Positions 26,353-35,644 are shown, counted from the first letter of the stretch. The stretch is DNA of 64,000 nt from Rathayibacter caricis DSM 15933 (GCF_003044275.1 NZ_PZPL01000001.1:1302001-1366000), one strand, 5' to 3'. The notes: generated by a model not told the origin, from the sequence alone. Made by a program: numbers and translations.

Positions 26353-28389
26353 TCAGTGGACGATCGGATATACGGAGTCCCGTCCGAAGACCGGGATCCG
26401 CTCCAGCGGAGCCTCGACCTCGACGGTCTGCCCGCCCTCGTAGGAGACGCGCGTCCACAGGTCGGTCCAGCGCGCTCCGCCGGGCAGGTAGACCGTGCGG
26501 TTCCGCGCCCCCGCCTGCAGGACCGGAGCCACGAGCAGGTCCGGTCCGAAGAGGAACTCGTCCGCCGTCGTCCAGGCGCGAGGGTCCTCGGGGAACCCGT
26601 GGAAGAGCCCGCGGAGCACGGGCTGCCCGTCGGTGTGCGCCTCGTCGAACACGGCCCGGACGTACGGGCGGAGCCGCTCGCGGATCGCCAGGTGCTCGGT
26701 GAGGATCTCGGTGGCCTCGTCCCCGAAGCTCCAGATCTCGTTCGCCCCGCCGGACGGACTGCGTCGACCGCCGTCCGCCGCCGCGACCTGCTCGGTGGGC
26801 CGTCGATCGCCGTGCAGGCGCATCACGGGGCAGAAGGTCGCGAACTGGAACCAGCGAATGAGCAGCTCGCGGAACGCCGGGTCGTCCGGGTCCCCGCCGT
26901 GGAAGCCGCCGATGTCGGTCGTGAACCAGGGGATCCCGGCGGCGCCCACATGGATCGCCGCGGTGATCTGCCGACGGAGATCCGCGAAGGTCGTGCCGAT
27001 GTCGCCCGACCACACGAGCGCTCCGTAGCGCTGGCTCCCCGCCCAGGCGCAGCGGACGAGGTTCACGACTTCCTCCTGCCCGGCCGCCCGCTGGCCTTCG
27101 AAGAAGGCCCGCGAGAAGCGCTGCGGATAGATGTTCCCGGTTTCCAGCGCGGGCCCGGAGTGGAAGCGGTAATTGTCGTGGTCGTAGACCGCGTACTCCG
27201 GTTCGGCCTCGTCGAGCCAGAACAGCCGGATCCCAAGGTCGTGGTAGTTGCGCTTGCAGAGCTCCCAGAGCCGATCCGCCGCCTCCGGGTTCGTGACGTC
27301 GAGGAACATGCTCGGGCCCTCGAACGACATCTGCACGTCCGGCCCCCGGAGCGCGGTCGCGAGGAGGTTCCTCTGCCGGAACTCGGCGAAGTTCTCGGAC
27401 TCGACCGACACCTGGGGCCAGACCGACACCATGAGCTCGATGCCGAGCTCGTTCAGCTCGGCGACCATGGCGGCGGGATCGGGCCAGAACTCCTCCTCGA
27501 AGCGGAAGTCGCCCATCCGGGGCCAGTGGAAGAAGTCGGCCACGATGACGTCCATGGGCAGCCCGCGTCGGCGGTGCTCGCGGGCGACCGAGAGAAGCTG
27601 CTCCTGGTTCCAGTACCGCAGCTTGCACTGCCAGAAGCCGAGGCCGTACTCGGGCATCTCGGGGGAGGCTCCGGTCGCCCGGGCGTACGAGCGGGTGATG
27701 TCGGCCGGGGTGCGTCCGGCGGTGATCCAGTAGTCGATCTGCCGAGTGGCCGCCGCATGCCATTCCGTGCGGTTCGTCGCGAACACGGCGCGGCCGACGG
27801 AGGGGTCGTGCCAGAGGAATCCGTAGCCGCGGCTGGAGAGGACGAAGGGCACCGACGCCTGGGAGTTGCGGTGCGCGAGTTCCAGCGTCGCGCCCTTGAG
27901 GTCGATGAGGTCCTGCTGGTAGACGCCCATGCCGACGAGGTGCTCGCCGGCGGGCGGATCGAAGCTCATCGTCGCCGGACCGGCTCCGTGCGCGGTCGGC
28001 CGGTGGTCGCGGGCGCGGAGCTTCAGCGACCCTCCCGACGAGAGCTCCGAGAGGAGCTCGCGACCGTCGGCATCGCTGTAGGAGACCCGGCACGCGAAGA
28101 CGTCGTGCCCGAGCTGGAGATCGAGCACGTGCTCCTCGGTCAGAGTCGCGACGAGCCGGCCGACGCGCAGAGTCGCCGTGCGCCCGTCGAGGACGAGGGT
28201 CGACTCGGCGTCCTCGGGGGGCAGCAGCGCCCAGTCGGTGTCGAGGACCGGACCGAGCGGGACGCTCCTCGCCCGGATGCTGTCCGGCCCCCAGGGCTGC
28301 AGCAGCAGCGTCTCGCCGTTCCCGGTCCACGCCACACCGTCGCCCTCCCGCCGGAAGCCGCTGAGCGCCGGGGCTTCGGAGGCGCTCAC
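26353..28389 (-). CDS. GH31 alpha-glycosidase (alpha-xylosidase-like)
   Basis: This 678-residue enzyme has no signal peptide. It starts at GTG 28389, overlapping the stop of the GH63-like gene (GTGA). The N-terminal beta-sandwich leads to the GH31 barrel, with the nucleophile Asp393 in FWLDEAEPEY and the acid/base Asp463 in WSGDIGTTF; TDIGGFHGG follows as in the family. FWQCKLRYWNQEQL and DFFHWPRMGDF resemble bacterial alpha-xylosidases and related enzymes more than alpha-glucosidases. It probably trims imported oligosaccharides. The specific sugar cannot be read from sequence. Confidence 0.88.
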   Translation of the reverse strand: MSASEAPALSGFRREGDGVAWTGNGETLLLQPWGPDSIRARSVPLGPVLDTDWALLPPEDAESTLVLDGRTATLRVGRLVATLTEEHVLDLQLGHDVFACRVSYSDADGRELLSELSSGGSLKLRARDHRPTAHGAGPATMSFDPPAGEHLVGMGVYQQDLIDLKGATLELAHRNSQASVPFVLSSRGYGFLWHDPSVGRAVFATNRTEWHAAATRQIDYWITAGRTPADITRSYARATGASPEMPEYGLGFWQCKLRYWNQEQLLSVAREHRRRGLPMDVIVADFFHWPRMGDFRFEEEFWPDPAAMVAELNELGIELMVSVWPQVSVESENFAEFRQRNLLATALRGPDVQMSFEGPSMFLDVTNPEAADRLWELCKRNYHDLGIRLFWLDEAEPEYAVYDHDNYRFHSGPALETGNIYPQRFSRAFFEGQRAAGQEEVVNLVRCAWAGSQRYGALVWSGDIGTTFADLRRQITAAIHVGAAGIPWFTTDIGGFHGGDPDDPAFRELLIRWFQFATFCPVMRLHGDRRPTEQVAAADGGRRSPSGGANEIWSFGDEATEILTEHLAIRERLRPYVRAVFDEAHTDGQPVLRGLFHGFPEDPRAWTTADEFLFGPDLLVAPVLQAGARNRTVYLPGGARWTDLWTRVSYEGGQTVEVEAPLERIPVFGRDSVYPIVH

Positions 28390-30086
28390 TCCGCGGATCC
28401 GGCCGGGGCGGGAGATTCCCGGGCGAGCAGGAGGTAGACGCTCGCGGTCCAGGTGTAGGCGCGGTCGCGCAGTCCCTCGCCGGTGAGGGCGTCGAAGTTC
28501 TCGGCGAAGCCGCTGCGCTCGCACAGGCGCCGGAAGCGGGCGGAGACGTCGTCGGCCAGGTCGTCCCGGCCCGCCCGGCGCAGCCCGTCGACGAGGAGGA
28601 ACGTGGACGGCGCCCAGATCGGTCCGCGCCAGTACCCGTCCGGCTCGTAGTGGGGTGAGCTCGGCGCCTCGGTCGCCGGCCCCCACTCGGTGAGGTGCGG
28701 GGCGAGCGACTCGAGCATCGTCGCGATCATCTCGTCCGTGAGCTCCTCGGCGGCGAGGAGGGGGAGGAGGTTCAGCAGGCTCGTCGTCGTGGCGGTGCGG
28801 CCGTGGAGCGGCGAGCGTCCTGCCAGTGCCGTGCCGTCCCACATCCCACGCAACTCCTCCGCGAGCACGCACCGGCTCTCGCGCCATGCGGAGCTCGGCA
28901 GCCCCAGCTCGTCGGCGAGACCCGCGACGACCTCGAGCTGGAGGAGCAGGAACGCGGCGAGATCGGGCGACTCGACGACGCGGTCGCGATCGAAGCTCGT
29001 CGAGTTGTCCCAGCCGGAGTCGTTGCCGTGCTGGTAGTAGGGAGCGACGCGACCGGGAGCGGTGCGGTGGTCGAGCCAGAAGAGCGACCAGCTCGCGAGC
29101 CGGTCGTGCACCTCGCGCAGCTTCTCCGTGGTCAGCGGCTCGAGGGACGAGCGCATCCTCGCGAAGGCCCAGCCGTGGATCGGCGGCTTGACGTAGTTGT
29201 AGAGCACCTCCGAGTGCGCGATCGAGTCCGGCAGCGCGCCCTCGGGCGTCTGGTGGTCGAACGGGAGGAGGAACTGCCCGAGCGCCTCCTCAGGAGCGCC
29301 CTCGGCGAGGGCGAGGGCGTTGAAGCAGTGGTCCCAGCTCCAGAGCTTGTCCATCCAGTGCTTCGACATCAGGATCGCCTCGCGCCCGAGGAACCCGGCC
29401 GGAGCGACGGTCGCCGACCAGAGGACGTAGGCGGCGAGGGCCGCCGCCGGTGCGCGGTCGTCCCGCCAGCCGGCGATCGCGTCGAGGTAGGCCTCGAAGC
29501 GGTCGTCCGCCTCCTCGAGAGCCTCGTCGAAGCCGGTGCCGAGCTCGAGCGGAGGAGCGGCCGTCGCGAACTCCTCCACGGCGATCTCCCACCGGTCGCC
29601 GGAGATCGTCAGCGACCGCTCTCCCGCGCCGAGTTGCTCGGATCCCGTGGCGCGCACGTCCCCGGCGAGAACGGTGACGCGGTAGCGGCGCCCGGTCTCG
29701 TACGAGGTGAAGGTGAACGCACCGGACACCGGGTCCTCGTAGAGGAACGTCCCGGTGAAGGGGGTCAGCTCGCTCGCCGCGTCGGTGAGAGTCAGCTCGG
29801 AGCCCGTTCCGGCGAACCGGAGGACGTCGGGGCCGTCGAAGAGCGCCTGCACCCGTGCGCCGTCTCCGCTCCAGGTCAGCACCGAGCTGTCGGCCGAGGG
29901 GCTCAGCCGCTCGCCCGCGGCGCTCCGCGCCTTCAGGCGGAGGACGGCTGTCATCCGGGTCCGGTGCGAGACCAGGTGGAGGTCGTCCACGATCCGGTGC
30001 AGGCCGATCACGGGCGAGACGTCCATCCAGGCGCCGCGGGTGCTGAAAGGGATCTCGCGGATGTCGAAGGGGATGCGGGTGGTCAT
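28386..30086 (-). CDS. MGH1/GH63-like six-hairpin glycosidase
   Basis: This 566-residue protein without a signal peptide has an N-terminal beta domain (1 to about 190) and an alpha/alpha barrel. Family-typical motifs are WMDKLWSWDHCFNA (near 245-258), GNDSGWDNSTSF (near 353-364) and GYWRGPIWAPSTF near the C-terminus, as in GH63/GH37-type enzymes and amylo-1,6-glucosidase-like proteins. It sits between the importer and the GH31 gene, so it likely works in the cytoplasm on the same imported oligosaccharide. The ribosome site (AAAGG) is modest. The exact GH family is uncertain. Confidence 0.78.
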   Translation of the reverse strand: MTTRIPFDIREIPFSTRGAWMDVSPVIGLHRIVDDLHLVSHRTRMTAVLRLKARSAAGERLSPSADSSVLTWSGDGARVQALFDGPDVLRFAGTGSELTLTDAASELTPFTGTFLYEDPVSGAFTFTSYETGRRYRVTVLAGDVRATGSEQLGAGERSLTISGDRWEIAVEEFATAAPPLELGTGFDEALEEADDRFEAYLDAIAGWRDDRAPAAALAAYVLWSATVAPAGFLGREAILMSKHWMDKLWSWDHCFNALALAEGAPEEALGQFLLPFDHQTPEGALPDSIAHSEVLYNYVKPPIHGWAFARMRSSLEPLTTEKLREVHDRLASWSLFWLDHRTAPGRVAPYYQHGNDSGWDNSTSFDRDRVVESPDLAAFLLLQLEVVAGLADELGLPSSAWRESRCVLAEELRGMWDGTALAGRSPLHGRTATTTSLLNLLPLLAAEELTDEMIATMLESLAPHLTEWGPATEAPSSPHYEPDGYWRGPIWAPSTFLLVDGLRRAGRDDLADDVSARFRRLCERSGFAENFDALTGEGLRDRAYTWTASVYLLLARESPAPAGSAE

Positions 30087-30116
30087 GTCGTGCCTTTCGA
30101 GAGCGGAGGAGAGGAG

Positions 30117-30935
30117 TCAGTCCTTGACGGCGCCGGCGGTGACTCCGGCCGACACGTAGCGCTGGGCGACGATGAGCAGCACCGCCGCGGGGACGGAGGC
30201 GACGACGGCGGCCGCCATGATCGCGTTCCACTCCTGGTTGTTGTTGCCGATGTAGGCGTAGATGCCGAGCGTGATCGGCCGCAGGTCGCCTCCGCTGTTC
30301 AGCGTCGACGCGAAGATGAAGTCGGACCACGCCCAGAGGAACGCGAAGAGCGACACCGTGACGGCGGAGTTGCGGCTGACGGGCAGCACGACCGAGCGGA
30401 AGGTCCGCCACTGCGAGGCGCCGTCGATCTTCGCGGCGTTGAGCAGCTCGTCGGGGATGCCCTGCATGAACGCCGAGAAGATCAGGACCGCGAACGGCAC
30501 GGCGATGGTCGAGTCCGCGATGATCAGCCCCAGCAGGCTGTTGAGGATGCCCAGGTTGAGGTAGATGGCGTAGAAGCCCATCGCCATGATGATCGCCGGG
30601 ATCATCTGCGCGATCAGCAGCACGAAGTTCAGCACCCCGGTGCCGCGCGGGCGCAGCTTCGCGAGCGCGTAGGCGGCCGGAGCCGAGATCGCCAGGGTGA
30701 GGGCCACCGTGCCGAGCCCGATGATCAGGCTGGTGCCGAGGAACGGCAGCTGCTGGCGCAGCACCGCCTCGTAGCCGACGAAGGTCGGGTCCAGCGGGAG
30801 CAGGCTCGGCGGGCTCTTGCGCATGTCGCCGGTCTTGGTGAGCGAGACGACGATCATCCAGTAGACGGGGAAGAGCATGATCGTGGTGAAGAGGACGCCC
30901 AGGGCGGTCCTCCACCAGCTGCGGGTGGTGGTCAC
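30117..30935 (-). CDS. Carbohydrate ABC transporter permease (MalG-like)
   Basis: This 272-residue permease has six membrane segments. The EAA loop reads LLNAAKIDGASQWRTF and the C-terminus RYVSAGVTAGAVKD is typical of MalG-type proteins. GTG 30935 is preceded by AGGAG and overlaps the stop of the upstream permease (GTGA). No ATPase gene is present in the operon. Confidence 0.9.
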   Translation of the reverse strand: MTTTRSWWRTALGVLFTTIMLFPVYWMIVVSLTKTGDMRKSPPSLLPLDPTFVGYEAVLRQQLPFLGTSLIIGLGTVALTLAISAPAAYALAKLRPRGTGVLNFVLLIAQMIPAIIMAMGFYAIYLNLGILNSLLGLIIADSTIAVPFAVLIFSAFMQGIPDELLNAAKIDGASQWRTFRSVVLPVSRNSAVTVSLFAFLWAWSDFIFASTLNSGGDLRPITLGIYAYIGNNNQEWNAIMAAAVVASVPAAVLLIVAQRYVSAGVTAGAVKD

Positions 30936-31903
30936 GATTTCTCCTGGCGGCTCTGGACGCGGATGTAGACGAGGCCGAAGACGAGGGCCAGGAGGATGAG
31001 CAGGTTGCCCACCGCCGCGGCCGGTCCGAAGTCGGGGAGGGTCGACCCGAAGCCGAGCTGGTAGGTCCAGGTGGCGAGCGTGGTCGAGGAGCCGGCCGGG
31101 CCGCCCTTGGTCATGATCCAGATGATGTCGAAGACCTTCAGCGTGTAGACCAGGCCCAGCAGCACGGTGATCGCCGAGACGGGCCGCAGCAGCGGCACGG
31201 TGATCAGCATCAGCTTCTGCCACGCGTTCGCGCCGTCGAGCGCGGCGGCCTCGTAGATGTCGGTCGAGATCCCCTGCAGACCCGAGTAGAGGATCACCAG
31301 GTTGAACGGGATGCCGATCCAGATGTTCGCGATGATCACCGCGGTGAGGGCGACGTCGGGGTCGGTCAGCCAGTTGATCTGCGGGCCGCCGATGGCCTGC
31401 AGGAAGGCGTTCACGATCCCGGAGTCGCTGTTCAGCATCCAGGACCAGGTCGACGCCGAGACGATCAGCGGCAGCAGCCACGGCACGAGGAAGAGCGCTC
31501 TGAGAATTCCCGAGAGGCGGAAGCCGCTGTAGAAGAAGACCGCGAGCGCGAAGCCGATGACGTACTGGAACACGATCGACGCCAGGACGAAGACCGCCGT
31601 GTGCGAGACGGCGGGCAGGAACGTCGCCGAGGTGAAGACGTCGAGGTAGTTGTCGACGCCGACGAACGGGGCGCCGCCCTGGACGAAGCTGCGCACGGTG
31701 TAGCCGCGGACGCTCAACTCGAGATTGCGGAACAGCGGATACGCGTAGAAGACGGCCAGGTAGACCAGCAGTGGCGCGAGGAACGCGAGGGCGGCCCAGC
31801 GCTCCGGCGACGGTCCGCGTCGCGGGGAGCGGCGCTCGCTCCTCGCGGAGGACGGAGGGCGGGTGGCCGGTGCGGGACTCGGCGCGATGGGGGTGGTCGT
31901 CAT
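30932..31903 (-). CDS. Carbohydrate ABC transporter permease (MalF-like)
   Basis: This 323-residue permease has a Pro/Ser/Arg-rich cytoplasmic start of about 35 residues and six membrane segments. Its EAA loop is IYEAAALDGANAWQKL. It pairs with the following permease and the binding protein at 31964-33211. A strong hairpin separates it from the binding-protein gene. Confidence 0.9.
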   Translation of the reverse strand: MTTTPIAPSPAPATRPPSSARSERRSPRRGPSPERWAALAFLAPLLVYLAVFYAYPLFRNLELSVRGYTVRSFVQGGAPFVGVDNYLDVFTSATFLPAVSHTAVFVLASIVFQYVIGFALAVFFYSGFRLSGILRALFLVPWLLPLIVSASTWSWMLNSDSGIVNAFLQAIGGPQINWLTDPDVALTAVIIANIWIGIPFNLVILYSGLQGISTDIYEAAALDGANAWQKLMLITVPLLRPVSAITVLLGLVYTLKVFDIIWIMTKGGPAGSSTTLATWTYQLGFGSTLPDFGPAAAVGNLLILLALVFGLVYIRVQSRQEKS

Positions 31904-31919
31904 GACTGCCTCTCGTCGG

Positions 31920-31950
31920 CCGGGCCTCCCGCGAGGTGCGGGAGGCCCGG
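31920..31950 (-). terminator. Attenuating hairpin after binding protein
   Basis: A perfect 13-bp stem (31920-31932 with 31938-31950) has a 5-base loop. It lies 13 bp after the binding-protein stop and just upstream of the permease start, so it should favour binding-protein expression. Confidence 0.65.
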
Positions 31951-31963
31951 CTGCTCGGTCGCT

Positions 31964-33211
31964 CTACTCGGTGGCGGAGGCCGCGGCGTCCTGCGCGGCC
32001 TTCAGGGCGTCCTCGGGGCTGGAGCTGCCCGTGATGGAGCTCTGCACCGCGGTCCAGAGCTGCTCGGAGATGAGCGGGTAGTCGGTGCCCAGGTTGTCGC
32101 CGGTGCGGCCCTGGGCGGCGCCGACGGCGTCGATCCACGGCTGCAGCGTCGCGTCCTCGGCGAGCTGCGCCTCCTGCGCGTCGGTCGTCGGAGCGACGTA
32201 GTTCAGGGCGTTGTCGGTGCCGACGATGTTCTCGGTGTCGGTCATGCACGACGCGATCTGCGCCGAGACCTCGTAGCGGGAGTCGTCCGACTGGACGGGC
32301 AGGCTGAGGAACTCGCCGCCGGTGGGAGCGGCGGCGTTCCCGCCGTCCTTCGCGGGGATCGGCAGGACCTCGTAGCCGGCCTCGGCCGCGGACGCCTTCT
32401 GCCAGGTGCCGTTCTCGGCGAACGCGACGTTGCCGGCCTGGAACTCCTGCCAGCTCGTCGTCTGGGTGTTGTTGATGACGGAGTTGGGCGCGTAGCCCTT
32501 CTCGATCCAGTCGGTCCAGAGCGCGAGGGCCGAGACCGCGTCGTCGCTCGAGAGGTCGGTCAGCTCGGCGCCCGATCCCCAGAACCACGGCAGGAACTGG
32601 AACGAGCCCTCCTCGGTGCCGACCGCCGAGAACGTGATGCCCGTATCCCCGGTCGCCGCGACCTTCTCGAGCGCCGCGGTCAGCGAGGCCCAGTCGGTCA
32701 CGGAGGCGATGTCGACGCCCGCCTTCTCGAGCACGGCGGGGTTGTAGTAGAGCGCGAGGGTGTTCGCGCCGATCGGGACGCCGAAGGTGTCGCCGTCGAT
32801 CTGACCGGCCGAGAGGATGTTCTCGGCGAAGCCGTCGGTGCTGAGGCCGCTCTCGTCCGTCGTGGTCAGGACGCCGGCCTCGGCGAGCGTGGAGACGACC
32901 GGGTTGTCGATCAGCAGCAGGTCGGGGGAGTTGTCCTGCTGACCCGCGAGGAGTGCTTTGTTGGTGAGATCGGACGTGTCGTACGCCGTCCGCTCGATGG
33001 TGACACCGGCGTCGGCGGCACAGGCGTCGATGACCTTCGCCCAGTCCGAGGACGCGTCGTACTGGGGGTACGGGTCCCACCAGGTGTAGGCGCCGCCGGC
33101 GGCGTCGGTGGACTCGCCTCCGGTGGAGGCCGAGCAGCTCGCGAGAGCGAGCGTCGAGAGGGCGGCGACGGCGAGTGCGGTGCCGGCGCGGGTGGACTTC
33201 CTGGTGATCAC
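31964..33211 (-). CDS. Sugar-binding lipoprotein of ABC importer
   Basis: This 415-residue family-1 solute-binding protein has the lipobox LALASCSA. GTG 33211 is chosen because AAGGAGG lies six bases upstream and it opens directly on the signal peptide. The mature part starts YTWWDPYPQYDASSDW and shows the usual two-lobed binding-protein pattern. A LacI operator palindrome lies 49 bp upstream. It should deliver the substrate of the GH63-like and GH31 enzymes. Confidence 0.9.
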   Translation of the reverse strand: MITRKSTRAGTALAVAALSTLALASCSASTGGESTDAAGGAYTWWDPYPQYDASSDWAKVIDACAADAGVTIERTAYDTSDLTNKALLAGQQDNSPDLLLIDNPVVSTLAEAGVLTTTDESGLSTDGFAENILSAGQIDGDTFGVPIGANTLALYYNPAVLEKAGVDIASVTDWASLTAALEKVAATGDTGITFSAVGTEEGSFQFLPWFWGSGAELTDLSSDDAVSALALWTDWIEKGYAPNSVINNTQTTSWQEFQAGNVAFAENGTWQKASAAEAGYEVLPIPAKDGGNAAAPTGGEFLSLPVQSDDSRYEVSAQIASCMTDTENIVGTDNALNYVAPTTDAQEAQLAEDATLQPWIDAVGAAQGRTGDNLGTDYPLISEQLWTAVQSSITGSSSPEDALKAAQDAAASATE

Positions 33212-33259
33212 AAGATCCTCCTTGATGTCGTGAGTGCTGTGTGGGGGAGTGGCTCGGGT

Positions 33260-33273
33260 TCGAACCGGTTCGA
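33260..33273. promoter_or_regulatory. LacI operator before importer operon
   Basis: A perfect TCGAACCGGTTCGA palindrome in the 101-bp gap between the LacI stop and the binding-protein start. It is one of three identical copies in the regulon. Confidence 0.8.
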
Positions 33274-33312
33274 CGAATGATCGACGAGAACAGGGGACCG
33301 GGCGGTGCCGGG

Positions 33313-34323
33313 TCAGAGGGCGACGGCGCTCCCGCGATCGACGAGTCGGGCGTCGAGGAGGCGGATCGCCGGGGCGTCCGCGCGTTCCGGATGCTCGATG
33401 CGGTCGACGAGGCGCTCGACGACCTGTGCGCCGAGCTCGGTGGGACCCGTCTCGACGAACGTGTAGGGGAGCGAGAAGTCCCGGGCGAACTCGCCCGAGT
33501 ACAGGCTCACGACCGAGAGCTGCCCGGGGACGGAGATGCCGCGACGACCGAGGATCGAGGGGAGCATCGCGACCGCGCGGTCGCTGTGCACGATGAGCGC
33601 TGTGAGATCGGGGTTCTCGTCGAGGAACGTGTTGACCATCGGCTCCATCGCCGCGGCCGTCGTCTCGGACGCCCGGATGCTCAGCTCCACGTTCCGAGCG
33701 GCGGCGGTCTCGACAGCGGCGTCGCGGAAGCGGACGCCGTAGGTGCCGCCGCGCTCGAAGACGTGGATCGGGGGCGTGATCAGACCGACCCGTCGGTGGC
33801 CGAGCGCGGCCAGGTGCTCGACGAGCAGGCGACCCGCGTCCCGGAAGTCGAGGTCGAAGACGTCCACGCCGGCCGCGTCCTGGGGGACTCCGATGGCGGC
33901 GCCGGGCTGACGGGCCGCCGTCAGTGCGGGGAGGCGGTCGTCCTGGGTCGAGACGCTGAGCAGGATCACTCCGTCGACCATCTCGGAGCTCGTGACGCGG
34001 GTGAGGGCGGCGGCACCGTCGGGCTCGGTGGCCATCAGGATGTCGTAGCCGAGCTCGCGGGCGCGGGTCGTGATCGGGAGGATGTACTCCATCATCGCCG
34101 GGGCGAACTCGTCCGGATCGAAGTGGACGAGGAGGCCGAGGGCCATCGTCCTGCGCGTGGCCAGGGCGCGGGCGCCGGCGTTGACCGTGAAGTCGAGGTC
34201 GCGGATCGCGTCCTTGATGCGCTGCTGGGTCTCGAGAGAGATGCTCCGCTTGCCCGAGAGCGCGTAGGAGACGGTGCTGCGGGAGACGCCGGCCGCTTTC
34301 GCGACATCGCCGATCGTGGCCAT
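33313..34323 (-). CDS. LacI-family regulator of the GH31/GH39-like regulon
   Basis: This 336-residue repressor-type protein has a helix-turn-helix TIGDVAKAAGVSRSTVSYALSGKR, a hinge helix VNAGARALATRR and an effector domain. ATG 34323 is preferred over GTG 34329, because AGGAGG touches that GTG but stands at proper spacing from the ATG. An operator palindrome lies 17 bp upstream, so it should repress itself, and identical palindromes precede the importer and GH39-like genes. The effector is probably an imported oligosaccharide, by analogy with the family. Confidence 0.92.
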   Translation of the reverse strand: MATIGDVAKAAGVSRSTVSYALSGKRSISLETQQRIKDAIRDLDFTVNAGARALATRRTMALGLLVHFDPDEFAPAMMEYILPITTRARELGYDILMATEPDGAAALTRVTSSEMVDGVILLSVSTQDDRLPALTAARQPGAAIGVPQDAAGVDVFDLDFRDAGRLLVEHLAALGHRRVGLITPPIHVFERGGTYGVRFRDAAVETAAARNVELSIRASETTAAAMEPMVNTFLDENPDLTALIVHSDRAVAMLPSILGRRGISVPGQLSVVSLYSGEFARDFSLPYTFVETGPTELGAQVVERLVDRIEHPERADAPAIRLLDARLVDRGSAVAL

Positions 34324-34339
34324 GTCCACCTCCTCGTGT

Positions 34340-34353
34340 TCGAACCGGTTCGA
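34340..34353. promoter_or_regulatory. LacI autoregulatory operator
   Basis: A perfect TCGAACCGGTTCGA palindrome, 17 bp upstream of the LacI start codon. This position indicates self-repression. Confidence 0.8.
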
Positions 34354-34386
34354 CTATGGCAGACGTCAAGAACTCCTGCAAGCGGA

Positions 34387-34401
34387 CGGCTCGAGGAGCC
34401 G
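34387..34401 (-). terminator. Small hairpin after ATPase gene
   Basis: CGGCTC-GAG-GAGCCG forms a 6-bp stem with a 3-base loop, 9 bp past the ATPase stop. It is weak, so termination is only possible. Confidence 0.3.
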
Positions 34402-34409
34402 CGCGCCCG

Positions 34410-35642
34410 CTACTCCGCCCGCGGCCACTCGCTCGTCAGGTACGCCTCGATGGCCCGGTGCCGGAACCGGTACAGCGTCCCGCGGTCGATGATCCCGCGC
34501 ACGGTGTCGAGGCGCTGCGCGGTGGTCCCCGCCTCGGTCGGCTTCGAGAGGCCGATCGCCCGGGCGATGCGGGTGAGGGTGCGGTCGCGGGCCGGCATCG
34601 ACGCCATCGCCTCGAGGAACGCGAGTTCGCGCGGAGGCAGCCGCCCGAGGATGCGCTCGACGTGCGCCGCAGCCTCCCTCTGCGCTCCGCGCCACCCCGC
34701 GAGCACCTGCTGCCGGGTGATCGTCGTGCCGGTCCCGGCGTACCAGGCGCTCTCGCCCGCGAGCTGGAACAGGAACGGCTCGCCGCGGCACAGCTCCACG
34801 ACCACCGCGACCGCGTCGCTCTCCATGCGGATGCGGGTCGTCCCGCCCCGCTCGTCCGGAACGTCCCAGCCGGGCAGCACGAAATCCTGGAGCGCCGCGA
34901 CGATGTCGTCGTCGTCGATCGCCGTGAGCACGGTCGTCTTGAACCGTCGCGCGAACGTCGCGCCCTTCTGCGCACCGGCCCGGTCCTCGAAGTCGGGGAG
35001 GCCGGTCAGGTAGACCGCCAGCGGCAGGAAGCGGGTCACCCGGACGCCTCCGGGCAGCTCGACGACCACCTCGTGCGTGATCGCGTCGCCGAGGGCGATC
35101 AGGAGCTGCGAGAGGGCGCTCTCGTCGACGATGTTCTGCACCTCGTCGAGGTGGATGAGCGCGACCACGTCCTGCGCGATCGCCGCGCGGCCCACTTCGA
35201 CGAGCAGCTCGGTGAGAGCGGTGTGGGGCTCGGGCCCTTCTCTCCCGCGGAGGGTGAGCGAGATCCCGGACGCGGCGACGGCCTGCACCCGTTCGAGCAC
35301 GCCGGCGAGCCGCTTCTCGCGCGCCGTCGCGAGCCCGGCGGCGTCGGCGAGCACCAGTAGCGCGGCGGCCAGGAGCTTCAGCGGATCGGCGCCCGAGGGG
35401 ATGCGCAGCTGCGGGGTCACCCAGTCGCCTCCCGCCGCCGCGTCCTGCGCGATGCGCCGCACGAGTGACGACTTGCCCAGTCCCGGCTCGCCGAGGATCG
35501 TGCGGCCCCGCTCCGGCAGCCCGCGATGCAGGCGCGGACGGAGGATGTCGCGCCAGTCGCTCAACTGGGCCGTGCGACCCGCCCAGATCTCGGGAACCGT
35601 GTCGGAGCCGGGGCTGAAGGGATTGTCGACGGCGTCACGCAT
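34410..35642 (-). CDS. STAND/AAA-like ATP-binding protein of unknown function
   Basis: This 410-residue cytoplasmic protein has a Walker A GEPGLGKSS (51-59) and a Walker B DVVALIHLDEVQN (158-170), followed by an arginine-rich sensor region and a C-terminal winged-helix-like segment (LTRIARAIGLSKPTEAG, then VRGIIDRGTLYRFRHRAIEAYL). This is the layout of archaeal-ATPase/STAND proteins that combine an NTPase switch with a DNA-binding-like end. It stands alone, with no effector or nuclease gene beside it. Two copies of a GGTAANNTTATCA element lie immediately before its start, suggesting tight control or autoregulation. Confidence 0.75.
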   Translation of the reverse strand: MRDAVDNPFSPGSDTVPEIWAGRTAQLSDWRDILRPRLHRGLPERGRTILGEPGLGKSSLVRRIAQDAAAGGDWVTPQLRIPSGADPLKLLAAALLVLADAAGLATAREKRLAGVLERVQAVAASGISLTLRGREGPEPHTALTELLVEVGRAAIAQDVVALIHLDEVQNIVDESALSQLLIALGDAITHEVVVELPGGVRVTRFLPLAVYLTGLPDFEDRAGAQKGATFARRFKTTVLTAIDDDDIVAALQDFVLPGWDVPDERGGTTRIRMESDAVAVVVELCRGEPFLFQLAGESAWYAGTGTTITRQQVLAGWRGAQREAAAHVERILGRLPPRELAFLEAMASMPARDRTLTRIARAIGLSKPTEAGTTAQRLDTVRGIIDRGTLYRFRHRAIEAYLTSEWPRAE

Positions 35643-35644
35643 AG

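Noticed and set aside
33257..33273. GGTTCGAACC resembling a tRNA T-arm
   Set aside because: There is no acceptor stem or anticodon arm around it, and identical palindromes at 26270 and 34340 show it to be an operator.
34410..35642. ATPase as part of a defence island
   Set aside because: No nuclease, protease, methylase or other effector gene lies beside it; neighbours are sugar regulators. It remains an orphan.
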